Of a stretch of DNA of 48,311 nt, positions 18,912 to 29,570 are shown piece by piece. Position numbers and translations under genes: made by a program. Within the stretch, counting starts at the first letter, position 1. Each line of letters starts with the position of its first letter. The notes beneath the pieces are model-generated. The model did not search any database and had not been told where the DNA came from. It worked only from the letters and a program-made list of their open reading frames with translations. Location: NCBI GenBank assembly GCA_002684355.1, contig NYVA01000040.1, forward strand, positions 10,605 to 58,915, given 5' to 3'. The DNA is from Formosa sp. Lineage in GTDB: Bacteria > Bacteroidota > Bacteroidia > Flavobacteriales > Flavobacteriaceae.

Positions 18912-19706
18912 ATGGCACAAGTAGAAGTAAAAGAACTCCTCGACAACGGGGTACACTTTGGACACCTCACCAGAAAATGGGATCCTAATATGGCCCCATT
19001 CATTTATATGGAACGCAACGGCATCCATATCATCAACCTTTACAAAACAGCAGCGAAACTTGAAGAAGCCTCAAAAGCACTTGCAAAAATTGCAACTTCT
19101 GGGCGTAAAATTCTTTTCGTTGCCACAAAGAAACAAGCGAAAGATATTGTCGCAGAAAAAGCTGCTGATGTTAAAATGCCATACATCACCGAGCGTTGGC
19201 CTGGCGGAATGTTGACCAATTTTGTAACCATTAGAAAAGCGGTTAAGAAAATGGGAGCAATAGACCGTATGAAAAAAGATGGAACATTCAATACGCTTTC
19301 AAAAAAAGAGCGCCTTCAAGTAAATCGATTAAGGGCCAAACTTGAAAAAAACTTGGGATCCATTTCAGATATGACGCGTCTCCCAGGAGCTTTGTTTGTC
19401 GTAGACATCAAGCGTGAACACATCGCAATAAAAGAAGCTCAGAAATTGAACATTCCTATTTTTGCAATGGTGGATACAAATTCAGATCCAAGACAGGTAG
19501 ACTATGTAATCCCTGCCAATGATGACGCATCAAAATCTATTGAAAAAATTATGACACATGTCACAGAAGTTATTGCTCAAGGTCTTGCTACAAGAAAAGC
19601 TCAGAAAGAAGGCGGGGCTGCTGAAACTGATGAAGTAGTTAAGACGGATGTGGTGGCTACAAAACCAGCTGCTGAATCAACTGCCGTTTCCAAAGAGGAA
19701 GAATAA
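18912..19706 (+). CDS. rpsB: 30S ribosomal protein S2
   Basis: VKELLDNGVHFGHLTRKWDPNMAPFIYMERNGIHIINLYKT...ERWPGGMLTNF. Confidence 0.98.
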   Translation: MAQVEVKELLDNGVHFGHLTRKWDPNMAPFIYMERNGIHIINLYKTAAKLEEASKALAKIATSGRKILFVATKKQAKDIVAEKAADVKMPYITERWPGGMLTNFVTIRKAVKKMGAIDRMKKDGTFNTLSKKERLQVNRLRAKLEKNLGSISDMTRLPGALFVVDIKREHIAIKEAQKLNIPIFAMVDTNSDPRQVDYVIPANDDASKSIEKIMTHVTEVIAQGLATRKAQKEGGAAETDEVVKTDVVATKPAAESTAVSKEEE

Positions 19707-19729
19707 ACTTATTAAATAATCAAAAACTC

Positions 19730-19776
19730 AAAACCGTAAAATTCTTCACTATTTGATAGATTTTTCGGTTTTTTTT
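19730..19776 (+). terminator. Probable intrinsic terminator between rpsB and tsf
   Basis: AAAACCG-t-AAAA / TTTT-t-CGGTTTT stem followed by a T-run. Confidence 0.55.
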
Positions 19777-19789
19777 AAACTCTAAAACC

Positions 19790-20755
19790 ATGATAAAAGT
19801 TACCGCTGCTGAAGTAAATAAACTGAGAAAAGCCACCGGCGCAGGAATGATGGATTGTAAAAAAGCACTTGTTGAAGCTGAGGGCGATTTTGACAAAGCC
19901 ATAGATGTTTTAAGAAAAAAAGGTCAAAAAGTTGCTGCTAAAAGAGCCGATAGAGATTCCTCCGAAGGGGCTGCTGTTGCCAAGGTAAACTCCGAAAACA
20001 CAATGGGTGTAGCCATTGTGCTTGGCTGTGAAACTGATTTTGTAGGAAAAAATGAAAACTTTTTAGCACTTGCGAATGAGTTTGCAGAAATCGCACTTCA
20101 TTGTGCGTCTAAAGAGGCCTTTTTGGAGGCAGATTTTGACGGCATGACGGTTGCTGAAAAACTGACTGAACAAACTGGAGTTATTGGAGAGAAACTAGAC
20201 ATCAAAGCCTTTGAAAAATTAGAGGCCTCATTTGTAGGGTCCTATGTGCATATCAATAAGATTGCTGCACTTGTTGGGCTTTCTTCCGTTGTGGAAAATG
20301 AGGCAGTTTTGGCAAAAGACTTGTCTATGCAGGTAGCTTCTATGGGCGCTACTACACTGTCTTACAAAGATTTTGACCTAGACTATGTCGCTTCTGAAAC
20401 AGAAGCGCGCATCGCCGTCATTGAAAAAGACAATATTGAACTTGGGAGATTAGGGAAAGCTTTAAAAAATGTTCCTCAATACGTCTCCATGGCCCAACTA
20501 ACACCAGAAGTTTTAGCAAATGCGAAAGCCGACGTCAAAGCACAGTTAAAATCAGAAGGAAAACCAGAACAAATTTGGGATAAAATTTTGCCGGGTAAAA
20601 TGGAACGCTTCATCTCTGATAACACAACTCTAGACAAAGAACAGTGTTTGCTGGATCAAGATTTTATCAAAGACGATAACAGTACTGTTGCAAAATATGT
20701 TGCTTCTTATGGTGCCGTCGAAGTCATTGGATTTAAAAGAGTTACCTTAGGCTAA
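19790..20755 (+). CDS. tsf: Elongation factor Ts
   Basis: VNKLRKATGAGMMDCKKALVEAEGDFDKAIDVLRKKG. Confidence 0.98.
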   Translation: MIKVTAAEVNKLRKATGAGMMDCKKALVEAEGDFDKAIDVLRKKGQKVAAKRADRDSSEGAAVAKVNSENTMGVAIVLGCETDFVGKNENFLALANEFAEIALHCASKEAFLEADFDGMTVAEKLTEQTGVIGEKLDIKAFEKLEASFVGSYVHINKIAALVGLSSVVENEAVLAKDLSMQVASMGATTLSYKDFDLDYVASETEARIAVIEKDNIELGRLGKALKNVPQYVSMAQLTPEVLANAKADVKAQLKSEGKPEQIWDKILPGKMERFISDNTTLDKEQCLLDQDFIKDDNSTVAKYVASYGAVEVIGFKRVTLG

Positions 20756-20780
20756 TTTTTTTAAATTTTAAAAAAGATCA

Positions 20781-20813
20781 AAAAAAACCCTGTGTAAAGC
20801 ACAGGGTTTTTTT
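20781..20813 (+). terminator. Strong intrinsic terminator after tsf
   Basis: AAAAAAACCCTGTG-taaag-CACAGGGTTTTTTT; perfect 14-bp stem including the A7/T7 tails. Confidence 0.92.
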
Positions 20814-20873
20814 ATTTAATAGGTTGCAAGACAGTTGGAAAGTATTATCGGCATAAAATTTTGAGATATTGTT

Positions 20874-20881
20874 TATATTTG
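20874..20881 (+). promoter_or_regulatory. Candidate -7 box TATATTTG upstream of pyrH
   Basis: Matches TAnnTTTG, 19 nt before the ATG, just downstream of a strong terminator. Confidence 0.5.
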
Positions 20882-20900
20882 TGAAACGATTAAAACAACT

Positions 20901-21605
20901 ATGGCCTATAAACGTGTTTTATTAAAATTATCAGGCGAAGCCCTTATGGGTAGTCGCCAATATGGCATAGACGCACTACGACTTTCAGAATATGCAAATG
21001 ATATAAAAGAAGCACTTGCAGAAGGGATTCAAATTGCCATCGTCATCGGAGGTGGTAATATTTTTAGAGGGGTTGCTGCCGCCAGTAATGGCATGGACCG
21101 CGTTCAAGGAGACCATATGGGCATGCTGGCAACAGTCATTAACGGGCTTGCCCTTCAAAGTGCATTAGAAAATGAAGGTGTCCCAACCCGTCTTCAGTCT
21201 GCGATTAAAATTAATGAAGTTGCAGAACCCTTTATTCGAAGAAAAGCCATGAGACATTTAGAAAAAGGGCGCGTCGTAATCTTTGGAGGGGGTACAGGAA
21301 ATCCTTATTTCACAACAGATTCTGCAGCCGTACTAAGGGCTATTGAAATAGAGGCCGATGTTATTTTAAAAGGAACACGTGTTGATGGAATTTATACTGC
21401 AGATCCCGAAAAAGATGCTTCAGCAAGCAAATACAGCTCGATCAGTTTTGACGACGTTTTAAAGAAGGGGTTGAAGGTAATGGACACAACAGCCTTTACT
21501 TTAAGCCAAGAAAATGAATTGCCAATTATTGTTTTTGATATGAATAAAAAGGGCAACTTGATTAAAATCATATCAGGAGAACAAATTGGAACAACAGTTA
21601 GCTAA
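20901..21605 (+). CDS. pyrH: UMP kinase
   Basis: [15 protein letters not shown]...[10 protein letters not shown]...[25 protein letters not shown]. Confidence 0.98.
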   Translation: MAYKRVLLKLSGEALMGSRQYGIDALRLSEYANDIKEALAEGIQIAIVIGGGNIFRGVAAASNGMDRVQGDHMGMLATVINGLALQSALENEGVPTRLQSAIKINEVAEPFIRRKAMRHLEKGRVVIFGGGTGNPYFTTDSAAVLRAIEIEADVILKGTRVDGIYTADPEKDASASKYSSISFDDVLKKGLKVMDTTAFTLSQENELPIIVFDMNKKGNLIKIISGEQIGTTVS

Positions 21606-21615
21606 TTATAAGAGC

Positions 21616-22173
21616 ATGAACGAAGAAATTGAATTTATTCTTGAAAGCGCAAAAGAAGCGATGGTAAAAGCGCTGACGCATTTAGAAAAGCAGTTTGTAA
21701 ACATTCGTGCTGGCAAAGCAAGTCCTTCAATGCTCGGGAGCGTAACAGTGGATTATTATGGAACACAAACGCCTCTTGCACAAGTTGCAAACGTGAATAC
21801 GCCTGATGGAAGAACCATTACCGTTCAACCTTGGGAAAAAAGCATCTTACAAGACATTGAACAGGCTATAATGGTCGCCAACCTGGGCTTCAACCCAATG
21901 AACAATGGTGAAAGTGTTATTATAAATGTCCCCCCCTTGACTGAAGAGCGCCGGAGAGAACTCGCAAAACAAGCCAAATCTGAAGCTGAAGAAGCTAAAA
22001 TATCCATTCGCGGGTCGCGAAAAGACGCCAATAATGAGCTGAAGAAACTGAGTGAAATTTCTGAGGACCTGAAAAAAAACGTTGAAACAGACATCCAGGA
22101 AATGACAGATGCAAAAATTAAAACAATCGATTCGCTTTTCGCTGCTAAAGAAAAAGAGATTTTAAAAGTCTAA
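21616..22173 (+). CDS. frr: Ribosome recycling factor
   Basis: NIRAGKASPSMLGSVTVDYYGTQTPLAQVANV...NVPPLTEERRRELAK. The ATG at 21616 avoids the pyrH overlap. Confidence 0.97.
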   Translation: MNEEIEFILESAKEAMVKALTHLEKQFVNIRAGKASPSMLGSVTVDYYGTQTPLAQVANVNTPDGRTITVQPWEKSILQDIEQAIMVANLGFNPMNNGESVIINVPPLTEERRRELAKQAKSEAEEAKISIRGSRKDANNELKKLSEISEDLKKNVETDIQEMTDAKIKTIDSLFAAKEKEILKV

Positions 22174-22280
22174 AATACCGCTTCAGAAATATATTTTAAC
22201 TTTTTTTTAATGATTGTCAGCTGCTTTTATAACCATTAATCAAATGGTTTTATATAACTTTAGCAACTTCAAAATTAGGT

Positions 22281-24677
22281 ATGCTCAAATTGTTTTCAAC
22301 TGGTTTTTGGAATGCATTAGCGAGGTTAATTCTACGAAACCGTGTTGCCATTTTAGTTTTAATAGGGCTATTTACAGCTCTTATGGTTTCTCAATGGGGT
22401 AAAATGCGTTTTAGTTACACTGAAGCGAATCTATTACCTGATGATCACTTTGTAAACTTAGATTATAATCGCTTTTTAGAAATTTTTGGCGAAGAAGGTA
22501 ATTTAATTGTGTTAGGGGTTAAAGATAGTCGCTTGTTTTCCGTGGAAAACCTCAACGCTTGGAACCGCTTCTCTAAATCTTTTGAAAACAACCCCAATGT
22601 TGAAACAATTGTAACGCTTCAAGATTTAAAAAAACTGGTCAAAAACAAAAGAAAGCAACAATTTGATTTCATCCCTTTTATCAAAGATTCCCTAAAAACG
22701 ACCAAGGAGCTTGAAGCCGTTAACTCAGCTATGTTAAACGACTTTCCTTTTTATGATAACATCCTTTTTAACAAAGAGAGCAAAGCCATTCGCTCAGTAC
22801 TTTTATTAGATAAATCCATCGTAAATAGCCCAGCTAGAAAGTCTTTCATTGTTGACAACTTAATTCCAAAAGTAAAAGCCTTTGAAAAACAGTATGGGCT
22901 TGACGTTCGAGTCTCTGGAATGCCCTATGCACGGACTTTAAATTCTCAAAATATAATTGATGAAATTGAAGTTTTTCTCATTGCGGCCATTATAATCACA
23001 TCCCTTATTTTCTTTTTCTTTTTCAGATCCTACAGAGCGACATTCATTTCAATGTGTGTTGTGGTTATTGGGGTGATGTGGACTTTTGGAATTCTAGGAT
23101 TTTTAGAATACGAAATTACCGTATTGACCGCGTTAATCCCCCCACTGATTATTGTAATAGGAGTGCCCAATTGTATCTTTCTCATTAATAAATACCAACA
23201 TGAGTTTAACAAGCACGGGAATAAGGCAAAATCGCTGCAGCGGGTCATTACTAAAGTTGGGAATGCAACGCTAATGACAAATACTACAACTGCCTCTGGA
23301 TTTGCAACTTTTATCATTACCCAAAGTAAGTTGTTGATAGAGTTTGGAACGGTCGCTTCATTAAGCATCATGGCTATTTTCAGTTTATGCTTGCTAGTAA
23401 TACCTATTGTTTACAGCTATATGCCAATGCCTAACGAGAAGCATTTAGAACACCTAAATAAACGTTGGATCAATACTTTAGGAGATTGGATTGAAACAAC
23501 GGTCAAGCAAAAAAACATCGCTATTTACATAATTTCAGTTTTGTTATTGGTGGTCAGTATCATTGGGATTTATCAAATCAAAACCTCGGGAAGCCTGCTT
23601 GAGGACATGCCAAAAAACGCAGAATTCTATCAAGACATTCAGTTTTATGAAGCTGAGTTTAACGGGATTATGCCTTTGGAAATCTTGATAAATACCAAGC
23701 GAAAGAAAGGGGTGTTAAAGCCTGTAACCTTAAAAAAAATGAGCGCGCTTGAAGACCTTATTGTTGAGATTCCCGAGCTATCCAAACCGATCTCTATTGT
23801 TAGTTTAGTAAAATACTCTAAACAGGCATTTTACAATGGAAACCCTAAATACTATCAATTGCCAACCACACAAGAAAATGGATTCATTTTATCTTATGCG
23901 AAAAACTCTTCAAACGATTTAGATTTATTGCATAATTATGTTGACTCAACAGGTCAATATGCGCGAATTACAACCTTTATAAAAGACGATGGAATGGATC
24001 AAATGGACCAAATTGAAGACCGTTTAAATAAAGAAATTACAAAGCTTTTCGATGAAGACCGCTATGAAGTTTCTCTTACGGGAAAAGCTTTTCTCTTTCA
24101 AAAAGGGACAAATTTTTTAATTAAAAATCTAATCCTTTCACTAACACTGGCCATTTTGCTGATCTCTCTTTTTATGGCCTATTTGTTTCGCTCCTTTAGA
24201 ATGATTGTGATCTCTCTAACGCCAAACTTGCTTCCGCTACTAATCACGGCTGGTGCCATGGGGTTTCTGGGCGTTCCCATCAAACCCTCTACTATTTTAG
24301 TCTTTAGCATCGCCTTTGGTATTTCTGTAGACGATACCATCCACTTTTTAGCCAAATACCGTCAAGAGCTTATTGCCTGCCGGTGGAGTGTCAAAAAGTC
24401 CGTTTTTGCTGCGCTTAGAGAAACGGGAATCAGCATGTTCTATACTTCAATTGTATTGTTTTTTGGCTTTTCAGTCTTTACCACTTCCAATTTTGGAGGC
24501 ACAGTAGCCATGGGTGCGCTGGTTTCTGGTACCTTATTACTGGCCATGATGGCCAACTTACTGCTGCTCCCAGTTTTATTATTGTCACTAGAACGCAATA
24601 TTGCCAACAAAAAAGTACTCAAGGAGCCAAGCCTAAAAATAATCCCGGAAGACATCAATTCTTTTGAAGAAGACTAA
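22281..24677 (+). CDS. RND/MMPL family transporter
   Basis: Two repeats of a 6-TM block plus large periplasmic loop; FGISVDDTIHFLAKYRQEL motif. Confidence 0.9.
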   Translation: MLKLFSTGFWNALARLILRNRVAILVLIGLFTALMVSQWGKMRFSYTEANLLPDDHFVNLDYNRFLEIFGEEGNLIVLGVKDSRLFSVENLNAWNRFSKSFENNPNVETIVTLQDLKKLVKNKRKQQFDFIPFIKDSLKTTKELEAVNSAMLNDFPFYDNILFNKESKAIRSVLLLDKSIVNSPARKSFIVDNLIPKVKAFEKQYGLDVRVSGMPYARTLNSQNIIDEIEVFLIAAIIITSLIFFFFFRSYRATFISMCVVVIGVMWTFGILGFLEYEITVLTALIPPLIIVIGVPNCIFLINKYQHEFNKHGNKAKSLQRVITKVGNATLMTNTTTASGFATFIITQSKLLIEFGTVASLSIMAIFSLCLLVIPIVYSYMPMPNEKHLEHLNKRWINTLGDWIETTVKQKNIAIYIISVLLLVVSIIGIYQIKTSGSLLEDMPKNAEFYQDIQFYEAEFNGIMPLEILINTKRKKGVLKPVTLKKMSALEDLIVEIPELSKPISIVSLVKYSKQAFYNGNPKYYQLPTTQENGFILSYAKNSSNDLDLLHNYVDSTGQYARITTFIKDDGMDQMDQIEDRLNKEITKLFDEDRYEVSLTGKAFLFQKGTNFLIKNLILSLTLAILLISLFMAYLFRSFRMIVISLTPNLLPLLITAGAMGFLGVPIKPSTILVFSIAFGISVDDTIHFLAKYRQELIACRWSVKKSVFAALRETGISMFYTSIVLFFGFSVFTTSNFGGTVAMGALVSGTLLLAMMANLLLLPVLLLSLERNIANKKVLKEPSLKIIPEDINSFEED

Positions 24678-24695
24678 ACAATGCTTCTAAAGTTT

Positions 24696-24703
24696 TATAT
24701 TTG
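24696..24703 (+). promoter_or_regulatory. Candidate -7 box TATATTTG upstream of asnS
   Basis: Matches TAnnTTTG, 19 nt before the ATG. Confidence 0.5.
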
Positions 24704-24722
24704 TACCTAATTTTATAGAGAG

Positions 24723-26165
24723 ATGATACAAAGCACTGTAGCAGAATTGTTCGAAAAAGAAATAAAACACACAGACATTGAAGTTAAAGGCTGGGTAAAA
24801 TCTTTTAGAGCCAATCGTTTTATTGCCTTGAGTGATGGGTCCACTATAAAAACCATCCAATGTGTTGTTGCCTTTGAAACCATGGATGAAACCCTTCTGA
24901 AGCAAATTACCACCGGTGCAGCCTTACAAATACAGGGCAATCTTGTCGAAAGTCAGGGAAAGGGACAAGCATTAGAAATTCAAGTTTCTAACATTGCTGT
25001 TCTAGGCGCTGCAGATCCGGACCTGGTCTCTAAGACTATTTTGCAACCTAAAAGACATTCTTTAGAGTTTTTGAGAGAGCAGGCGCATTTACGCCCACGC
25101 ACCAATACCTTTGGCGCAGTGATGCGTTTGCGTTCTTCACTGTCTTTTGCGATTCATCAATATTTTCATCAAAATGGCTTTAATTATATGCATGCGCCAA
25201 TTATCACAGGTAGCGACGCTGAAGGTGCTGGTGAAATGTTTCGCGTAACTACATTAGATCCAAAAAACCCACCCCTGACGGAAACTGGTGCTGTAGATTA
25301 CTCCAAAGATTTTTTTGGAAAGGAAACTAATTTAACGGTATCTGGCCAATTGGAGGCCGAAACCTACGCCATGGCCCTTGGGAAAGTGTACACCTTCGGT
25401 CCAACCTTTAGAGCGGAAAACTCAAACACTTCAAGACACCTTGCTGAATTTTGGATGATTGAACCAGAAGTTGCTTTTATGGATCTTGAAGGCAATATGG
25501 ATTTGGCAGAAAATTTCCTTAAATCTGTAATTGATTATATTTTAGAGAACAACCTTGAGGACCTCACATTTTTGGCACAGCGCTTAGAACAAGAAGAGAA
25601 GTCAAAGCCTCAAAACGACCGCAGCGAAATGGGGCTTATTGAAAAATTAAAATTTGTGACGGACAACAATTTCAAACGGGTAAGTTATACAGAAGCCATA
25701 GATATTCTGAGAAATTGTAAGCCGAACAAAAAGAAAAAATTTAAATTCCTAATTGACCAGTGGGGGAGCGATTTACAAAGTGAACACGAGCGCTATTTGG
25801 TTGAAAAACATTTTAAATGCCCTGTGATTTTATTTGATTATCCTGCCAACATTAAGGCTTTCTACATGCGATTGAATGAAGATGGAAAAACAGTCCGCGC
25901 TATGGATATTTTATTCCCAGGCATTGGTGAAATTGTTGGAGGATCGCAGCGTGAAGAACGCTTGGAATTCCTCAAAGAGAAAATGGCTGCACTGGATATC
26001 CCTGAGGATGAACTTTGGTGGTATCTGGACCTAAGGACCTATGGAACAGCAGTACACTCTGGCTTTGGCCTTGGTTTTGAGCGGCTGGTAATGTTTGCGA
26101 CTGGAATGGGCAACATCAGGGATGTCATTCCCTACCCTAGAACCCCTCAAAATGCTGAATTTTAA
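24723..26165 (+). CDS. asnS: Asparaginyl-tRNA synthetase
   Basis: Class II motifs (FGPTFRAENSNTSRHLAEFWMIEPE; GFGLGFERLVMFATGMGNIRDVIPYPRTP). Confidence 0.98.
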   Translation: MIQSTVAELFEKEIKHTDIEVKGWVKSFRANRFIALSDGSTIKTIQCVVAFETMDETLLKQITTGAALQIQGNLVESQGKGQALEIQVSNIAVLGAADPDLVSKTILQPKRHSLEFLREQAHLRPRTNTFGAVMRLRSSLSFAIHQYFHQNGFNYMHAPIITGSDAEGAGEMFRVTTLDPKNPPLTETGAVDYSKDFFGKETNLTVSGQLEAETYAMALGKVYTFGPTFRAENSNTSRHLAEFWMIEPEVAFMDLEGNMDLAENFLKSVIDYILENNLEDLTFLAQRLEQEEKSKPQNDRSEMGLIEKLKFVTDNNFKRVSYTEAIDILRNCKPNKKKKFKFLIDQWGSDLQSEHERYLVEKHFKCPVILFDYPANIKAFYMRLNEDGKTVRAMDILFPGIGEIVGGSQREERLEFLKEKMAALDIPEDELWWYLDLRTYGTAVHSGFGLGFERLVMFATGMGNIRDVIPYPRTPQNAEF

Positions 26166-26251
26166 ATAAAAAACGCAGCGTAAAAATTAAATAATATTGG
26201 ATTTTAAGAATCTAAATTGTTTTTTTAAATTTATGCAAACCCAAATGCGCA

Positions 26252-27706
26252 ATGCTAAAGCAACATTTAAATTTTAGACTCTCACAAAAACTGTCTCCTC
26301 AACAGATTCAGTTGATGAAACTTGTTCAATTGCCGACGCAAGCTTTTGAAGAGCGTATCAAACAAGAGCTTGAAGAGAACCTAGCACTTGAACGGGGTAA
26401 AGAGGATGCTACAGAAGATTTTGAAGAGGGTTACTCAAACGAAGAATTTGATGACAATACCCAGATAAATACAGAAGATATAAATGTCGATGATTACCTC
26501 AGTGACGATGTAATCCCGGACTACAGATTACATGCTAATAACTACAGCTCCGATCAAGACGACAAGTCCATTCCTTACGCCTCTGGAAGCTCATTTACAC
26601 AGCAACTTACAGACCAACTTAACACCTATCGGCTTGAAGAACAAGAGTATTTAATTGCTAAATTTCTAATTGGAAGTATTGATGACAGCGGCTATATGCG
26701 CCGCCCCCTATTAGATTTGACTGATGATTTGGCTTTTACACAGAATATATATACAGATGTTGAAACCATTGAAAAAGTGCTCAAAGTAGTCCAGCAATTG
26801 GACCCAGCAGGCGTTGGCGCTAGAGATTTGCAAGAGTGCCTTTTAATTCAATTGCAAAGAAAAGCACAAACCCCACACACGGAATTAGCGGGTCTAATTG
26901 TTGAAAAAACGTTTGAAAAATTTACTAAAAAGCATTATTTAAAGCTTCAGAAAAAGTTTAATATCACAGAAAATCAACTCAAAGATGCCATTCAAGAAAT
27001 TGAACGCTTAAATCCCAAACCCGGGAGTTCTTTCTCAAACAATCTTAGTTCTGTTGAACATGTCGTCCCCGACTTTACAATTAAAATTGTCGATGGAGTG
27101 TTAAGCCTCACGCTGAACGCCCGAAACGCGCCGGAACTCCACATTTCAAAATCCTACAGTGAAATGCTTTTGGGATATAAAGCTTCAAAAGAAAAGTCAA
27201 AAGCACAAAAAGAGGCGGTACAATTCATCAAGCAAAAACTAGATTCAGCCAAGTGGTTTATTGATGCCATTCGCCAACGCCAACAAACACTTTATGTTAC
27301 AATGAGCGCCATCATGCAGTATCAAAAAGCGTATTTTTTATCTGGGGACGAAGAGCAACTGCGCCCCATGATTTTAAAGGATATTGCCGATGAAATTGAG
27401 ATGGATATTTCGACCGTTTCTAGAGTCGCCAACAGTAAGTACGTCAATACACCCTATGGGACCAAACTCATTAAAGAATTTTTTAGTGAATCCATGACAA
27501 ACGACCAAGGGGAGGAGGTTTCTACTAGAGAAATTAAAAGCATTTTAAAGACCGTTATTGTAGAAGAGGATAAGAAAAAACCGCTTACCGATGAAAAGCT
27601 TGCTAAAATACTCAAAGAAAAAGGCTACCCCATTGCCCGTAGAACGGTTGCCAAGTACAGAGAACAGCTGGAGTTTCCTGTAGCAAGACTTCGCAAAGAA
27701 ATTTAG
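26252..27706 (+). CDS. rpoN: RNA polymerase sigma-54 factor
   Basis: N-terminal Q-rich LSQKLSPQQIQLMKLVQLP; C-terminal RpoN box YPIARRTVAKYREQLEFPVARLRKEI. Confidence 0.97.
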   Translation: MLKQHLNFRLSQKLSPQQIQLMKLVQLPTQAFEERIKQELEENLALERGKEDATEDFEEGYSNEEFDDNTQINTEDINVDDYLSDDVIPDYRLHANNYSSDQDDKSIPYASGSSFTQQLTDQLNTYRLEEQEYLIAKFLIGSIDDSGYMRRPLLDLTDDLAFTQNIYTDVETIEKVLKVVQQLDPAGVGARDLQECLLIQLQRKAQTPHTELAGLIVEKTFEKFTKKHYLKLQKKFNITENQLKDAIQEIERLNPKPGSSFSNNLSSVEHVVPDFTIKIVDGVLSLTLNARNAPELHISKSYSEMLLGYKASKEKSKAQKEAVQFIKQKLDSAKWFIDAIRQRQQTLYVTMSAIMQYQKAYFLSGDEEQLRPMILKDIADEIEMDISTVSRVANSKYVNTPYGTKLIKEFFSESMTNDQGEEVSTREIKSILKTVIVEEDKKKPLTDEKLAKILKEKGYPIARRTVAKYREQLEFPVARLRKEI

Positions 27707-27707
27707 A

Positions 27708-28151
27708 TTATACTTTTTTAATCACATTGGTAACAATGCCCCAAATAACAAAGTCATTTTCGGGTGTTATCTTTATGGGTTTATACTGTTTATTTTCAGG
27801 CTGTAACCAAACTTCATCGCCTTCAACTTTTAGGCGTTTGACGGTAAACTCTCCATCTAAAAAACAAACAGCAATCCTATTATGGGCGGGCGAAAGGCTT
27901 CGGTCGATAACCAAAAGGTCATTGTCGTTAAGGCCTGCATCAATCATAGATTGCCCACTCACTCGTGCAAAAAAGGTAGCCTCTTTATTTTTAATAAGCT
28001 CCGAGTCTAATGACAGCCGTTCTTGCTTAAAGTCATCCGCTGGGGAGGGGAATCCCGCAGAAATACCCGTGTCAAAGTAAATGGCACCCAGACTATTATC
28101 TGGCGGCCTTGGAATAAAAAAGGTCAGCGCTTGCTGTGGGTTTTTTGACAT
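27708..28151 (-). CDS. umuD: UmuD-like S24/LexA-family autoprotease
   Basis: [10 protein letters not shown] cleavage-site-like motif, [10 protein letters not shown] serine, GEFTVKRL lysine. The ATG at 28151 is preferred over the longer ORF. Confidence 0.9.
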   Translation of the reverse strand: MSKNPQQALTFFIPRPPDNSLGAIYFDTGISAGFPSPADDFKQERLSLDSELIKNKEATFFARVSGQSMIDAGLNDNDLLVIDRSLSPAHNRIAVCFLDGEFTVKRLKVEGDEVWLQPENKQYKPIKITPENDFVIWGIVTNVIKKV

Positions 28152-29404
28152 TGAACAGTAATTATATCGTTTAAATTGGTGGTGTACTGTGGAGATAAAT
28201 GCGCCTGCCGCATTTTCCATGTACGGGCTAAATCTTGATTGGCTAATTTTAATTTGGATGCTGCATATTTTTTGTTGATGTGATCCATGGCAGACATCAA
28301 AGGTTGGTGGCGGGCATCTTCATGGTCAAACAGCTGCATTTGACGGTTATAGGTGGGTACAATCCCCGTTAAGATAACCCCCGCTTTTTTATAGTGAATA
28401 CCTTTTTTATAAATAGAAGTAATGGCTTTAACAGCACTAGAACTTAGAACCAAACTCGAATTTGTGGGAAACGGAATACTGACCATTCGGCTGGCGCGGT
28501 ATTGCGGAGACTGTATTTTAAACAGATCGCTACGTAAAAATACAACCAACACATGACAGCTTGACTTTTGTCGGCGAAGTTTTTCGGCGCAACTGCTGGC
28601 AAATGTAGAAACACGCTCCTTTAGATCGGTGAGCTCTGTAAGGGTTGTTTCAAAGCTTCGTGTGGTGGCAATGGCGCGTTTGGTTTTTACTTGTTCCATC
28701 TCAATTTTAGAGATGCCCTCTAGATCTTTTTTAAGTTTCCATTCGGTAATAGAAAACGATTGCCTCACCCATAAATCGGGAAGCTGAACAAAATCAAAGG
28801 CTGTTTTACATTGCTTCTGCGCCAAGCGCTTGTGCAAGGCGTAGCCGATGCCCCAAACCTTTTCAATCGGAGTCCATTTCAATGCTTTAAGGCGCTTCGC
28901 TTCAGTATCAATGACATAAACACCACCCGTTTCCTTTGGGAATTTGCGTGCAATTTTATTGGCCACTTTGGCAAGGGCTTTGGTAGGTGCAATGCCTACG
29001 CAGGTTGGAATGCCTGTCCATTTTAAAATCCGCTTGCGAATGGAGCCTCCATAAGAATTCAAATCGTAATTATCAAAGCCTTGAAAGTGGAGAAAAGCCT
29101 CATCAATACTGTAAACCTCTACCTCCGGTGTGAACTGTTCTAAAATCCGCATAACGCGGCTGCTCATGTCGCCGTACAAAGCATAATTTGAAGAAAAGAC
29201 TTGTACTTTATTCGTTTTAAAAAAGGATTTGTATTTGAACGCTGGTGCACCCATGGGAAGCCCTAAAGTCTTGGCTTCATCGCTGCGCGCAATCACGCAA
29301 CCATCATTATTAGATAAAACAGCCACAGGCCTCCCCTGTAAGCTGGGGTTAAAAACCCGTTCACAAGAAGCATAAAAATTATTACAATCAACCAAAGCAA
29401 ACAT
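28124..29404 (-). CDS. umuC: Y-family DNA polymerase (UmuC subunit)
   Basis: [43 protein letters not shown]...YSIDEAFL. Confidence 0.96.
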   Translation of the reverse strand: MFALVDCNNFYASCERVFNPSLQGRPVAVLSNNDGCVIARSDEAKTLGLPMGAPAFKYKSFFKTNKVQVFSSNYALYGDMSSRVMRILEQFTPEVEVYSIDEAFLHFQGFDNYDLNSYGGSIRKRILKWTGIPTCVGIAPTKALAKVANKIARKFPKETGGVYVIDTEAKRLKALKWTPIEKVWGIGYALHKRLAQKQCKTAFDFVQLPDLWVRQSFSITEWKLKKDLEGISKIEMEQVKTKRAIATTRSFETTLTELTDLKERVSTFASSCAEKLRRQKSSCHVLVVFLRSDLFKIQSPQYRASRMVSIPFPTNSSLVLSSSAVKAITSIYKKGIHYKKAGVILTGIVPTYNRQMQLFDHEDARHQPLMSAMDHINKKYAASKLKLANQDLARTWKMRQAHLSPQYTTNLNDIITVQCQKTHSKR

Positions 29405-29442
29405 GTTCTAAAGGTACTGCATTTCTGTTTTTTTAAAAGCAA

Positions 29443-29454
29443 AAATTGCAATTT
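29443..29454. promoter_or_regulatory. 12-bp palindrome AAATTGCAATTT in umuC/TonB-receptor divergent region
   Basis: Read directly; abuts a TTTG (minus strand) that could be the umuC -33 element. Confidence 0.35.
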
Positions 29455-29538
29455 ATTTTAATTCGAAAAGCCCCACCTTAAGTCTAAATTTTTAGTGCAA
29501 TTTAATTTGATTTTGTGCGCTGTAGTGTTGGATTTACA

Positions 29539-29546
29539 TACCTTTG
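29539..29546 (+). promoter_or_regulatory. Candidate -7 box TACCTTTG upstream of TonB-dependent receptor
   Basis: Matches TAnnTTTG, with TTTG 23 nt upstream. Confidence 0.45.
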
Positions 29547-29570
29547 ACACGCAAACAAAAACCAATTAAA

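Noticed and set aside
28152-28220. N-terminal extension of UmuD ([22 protein letters not shown])
   Set aside because: It lies wholly within umuC in another frame; the ATG at 28151 fits UmuD size.
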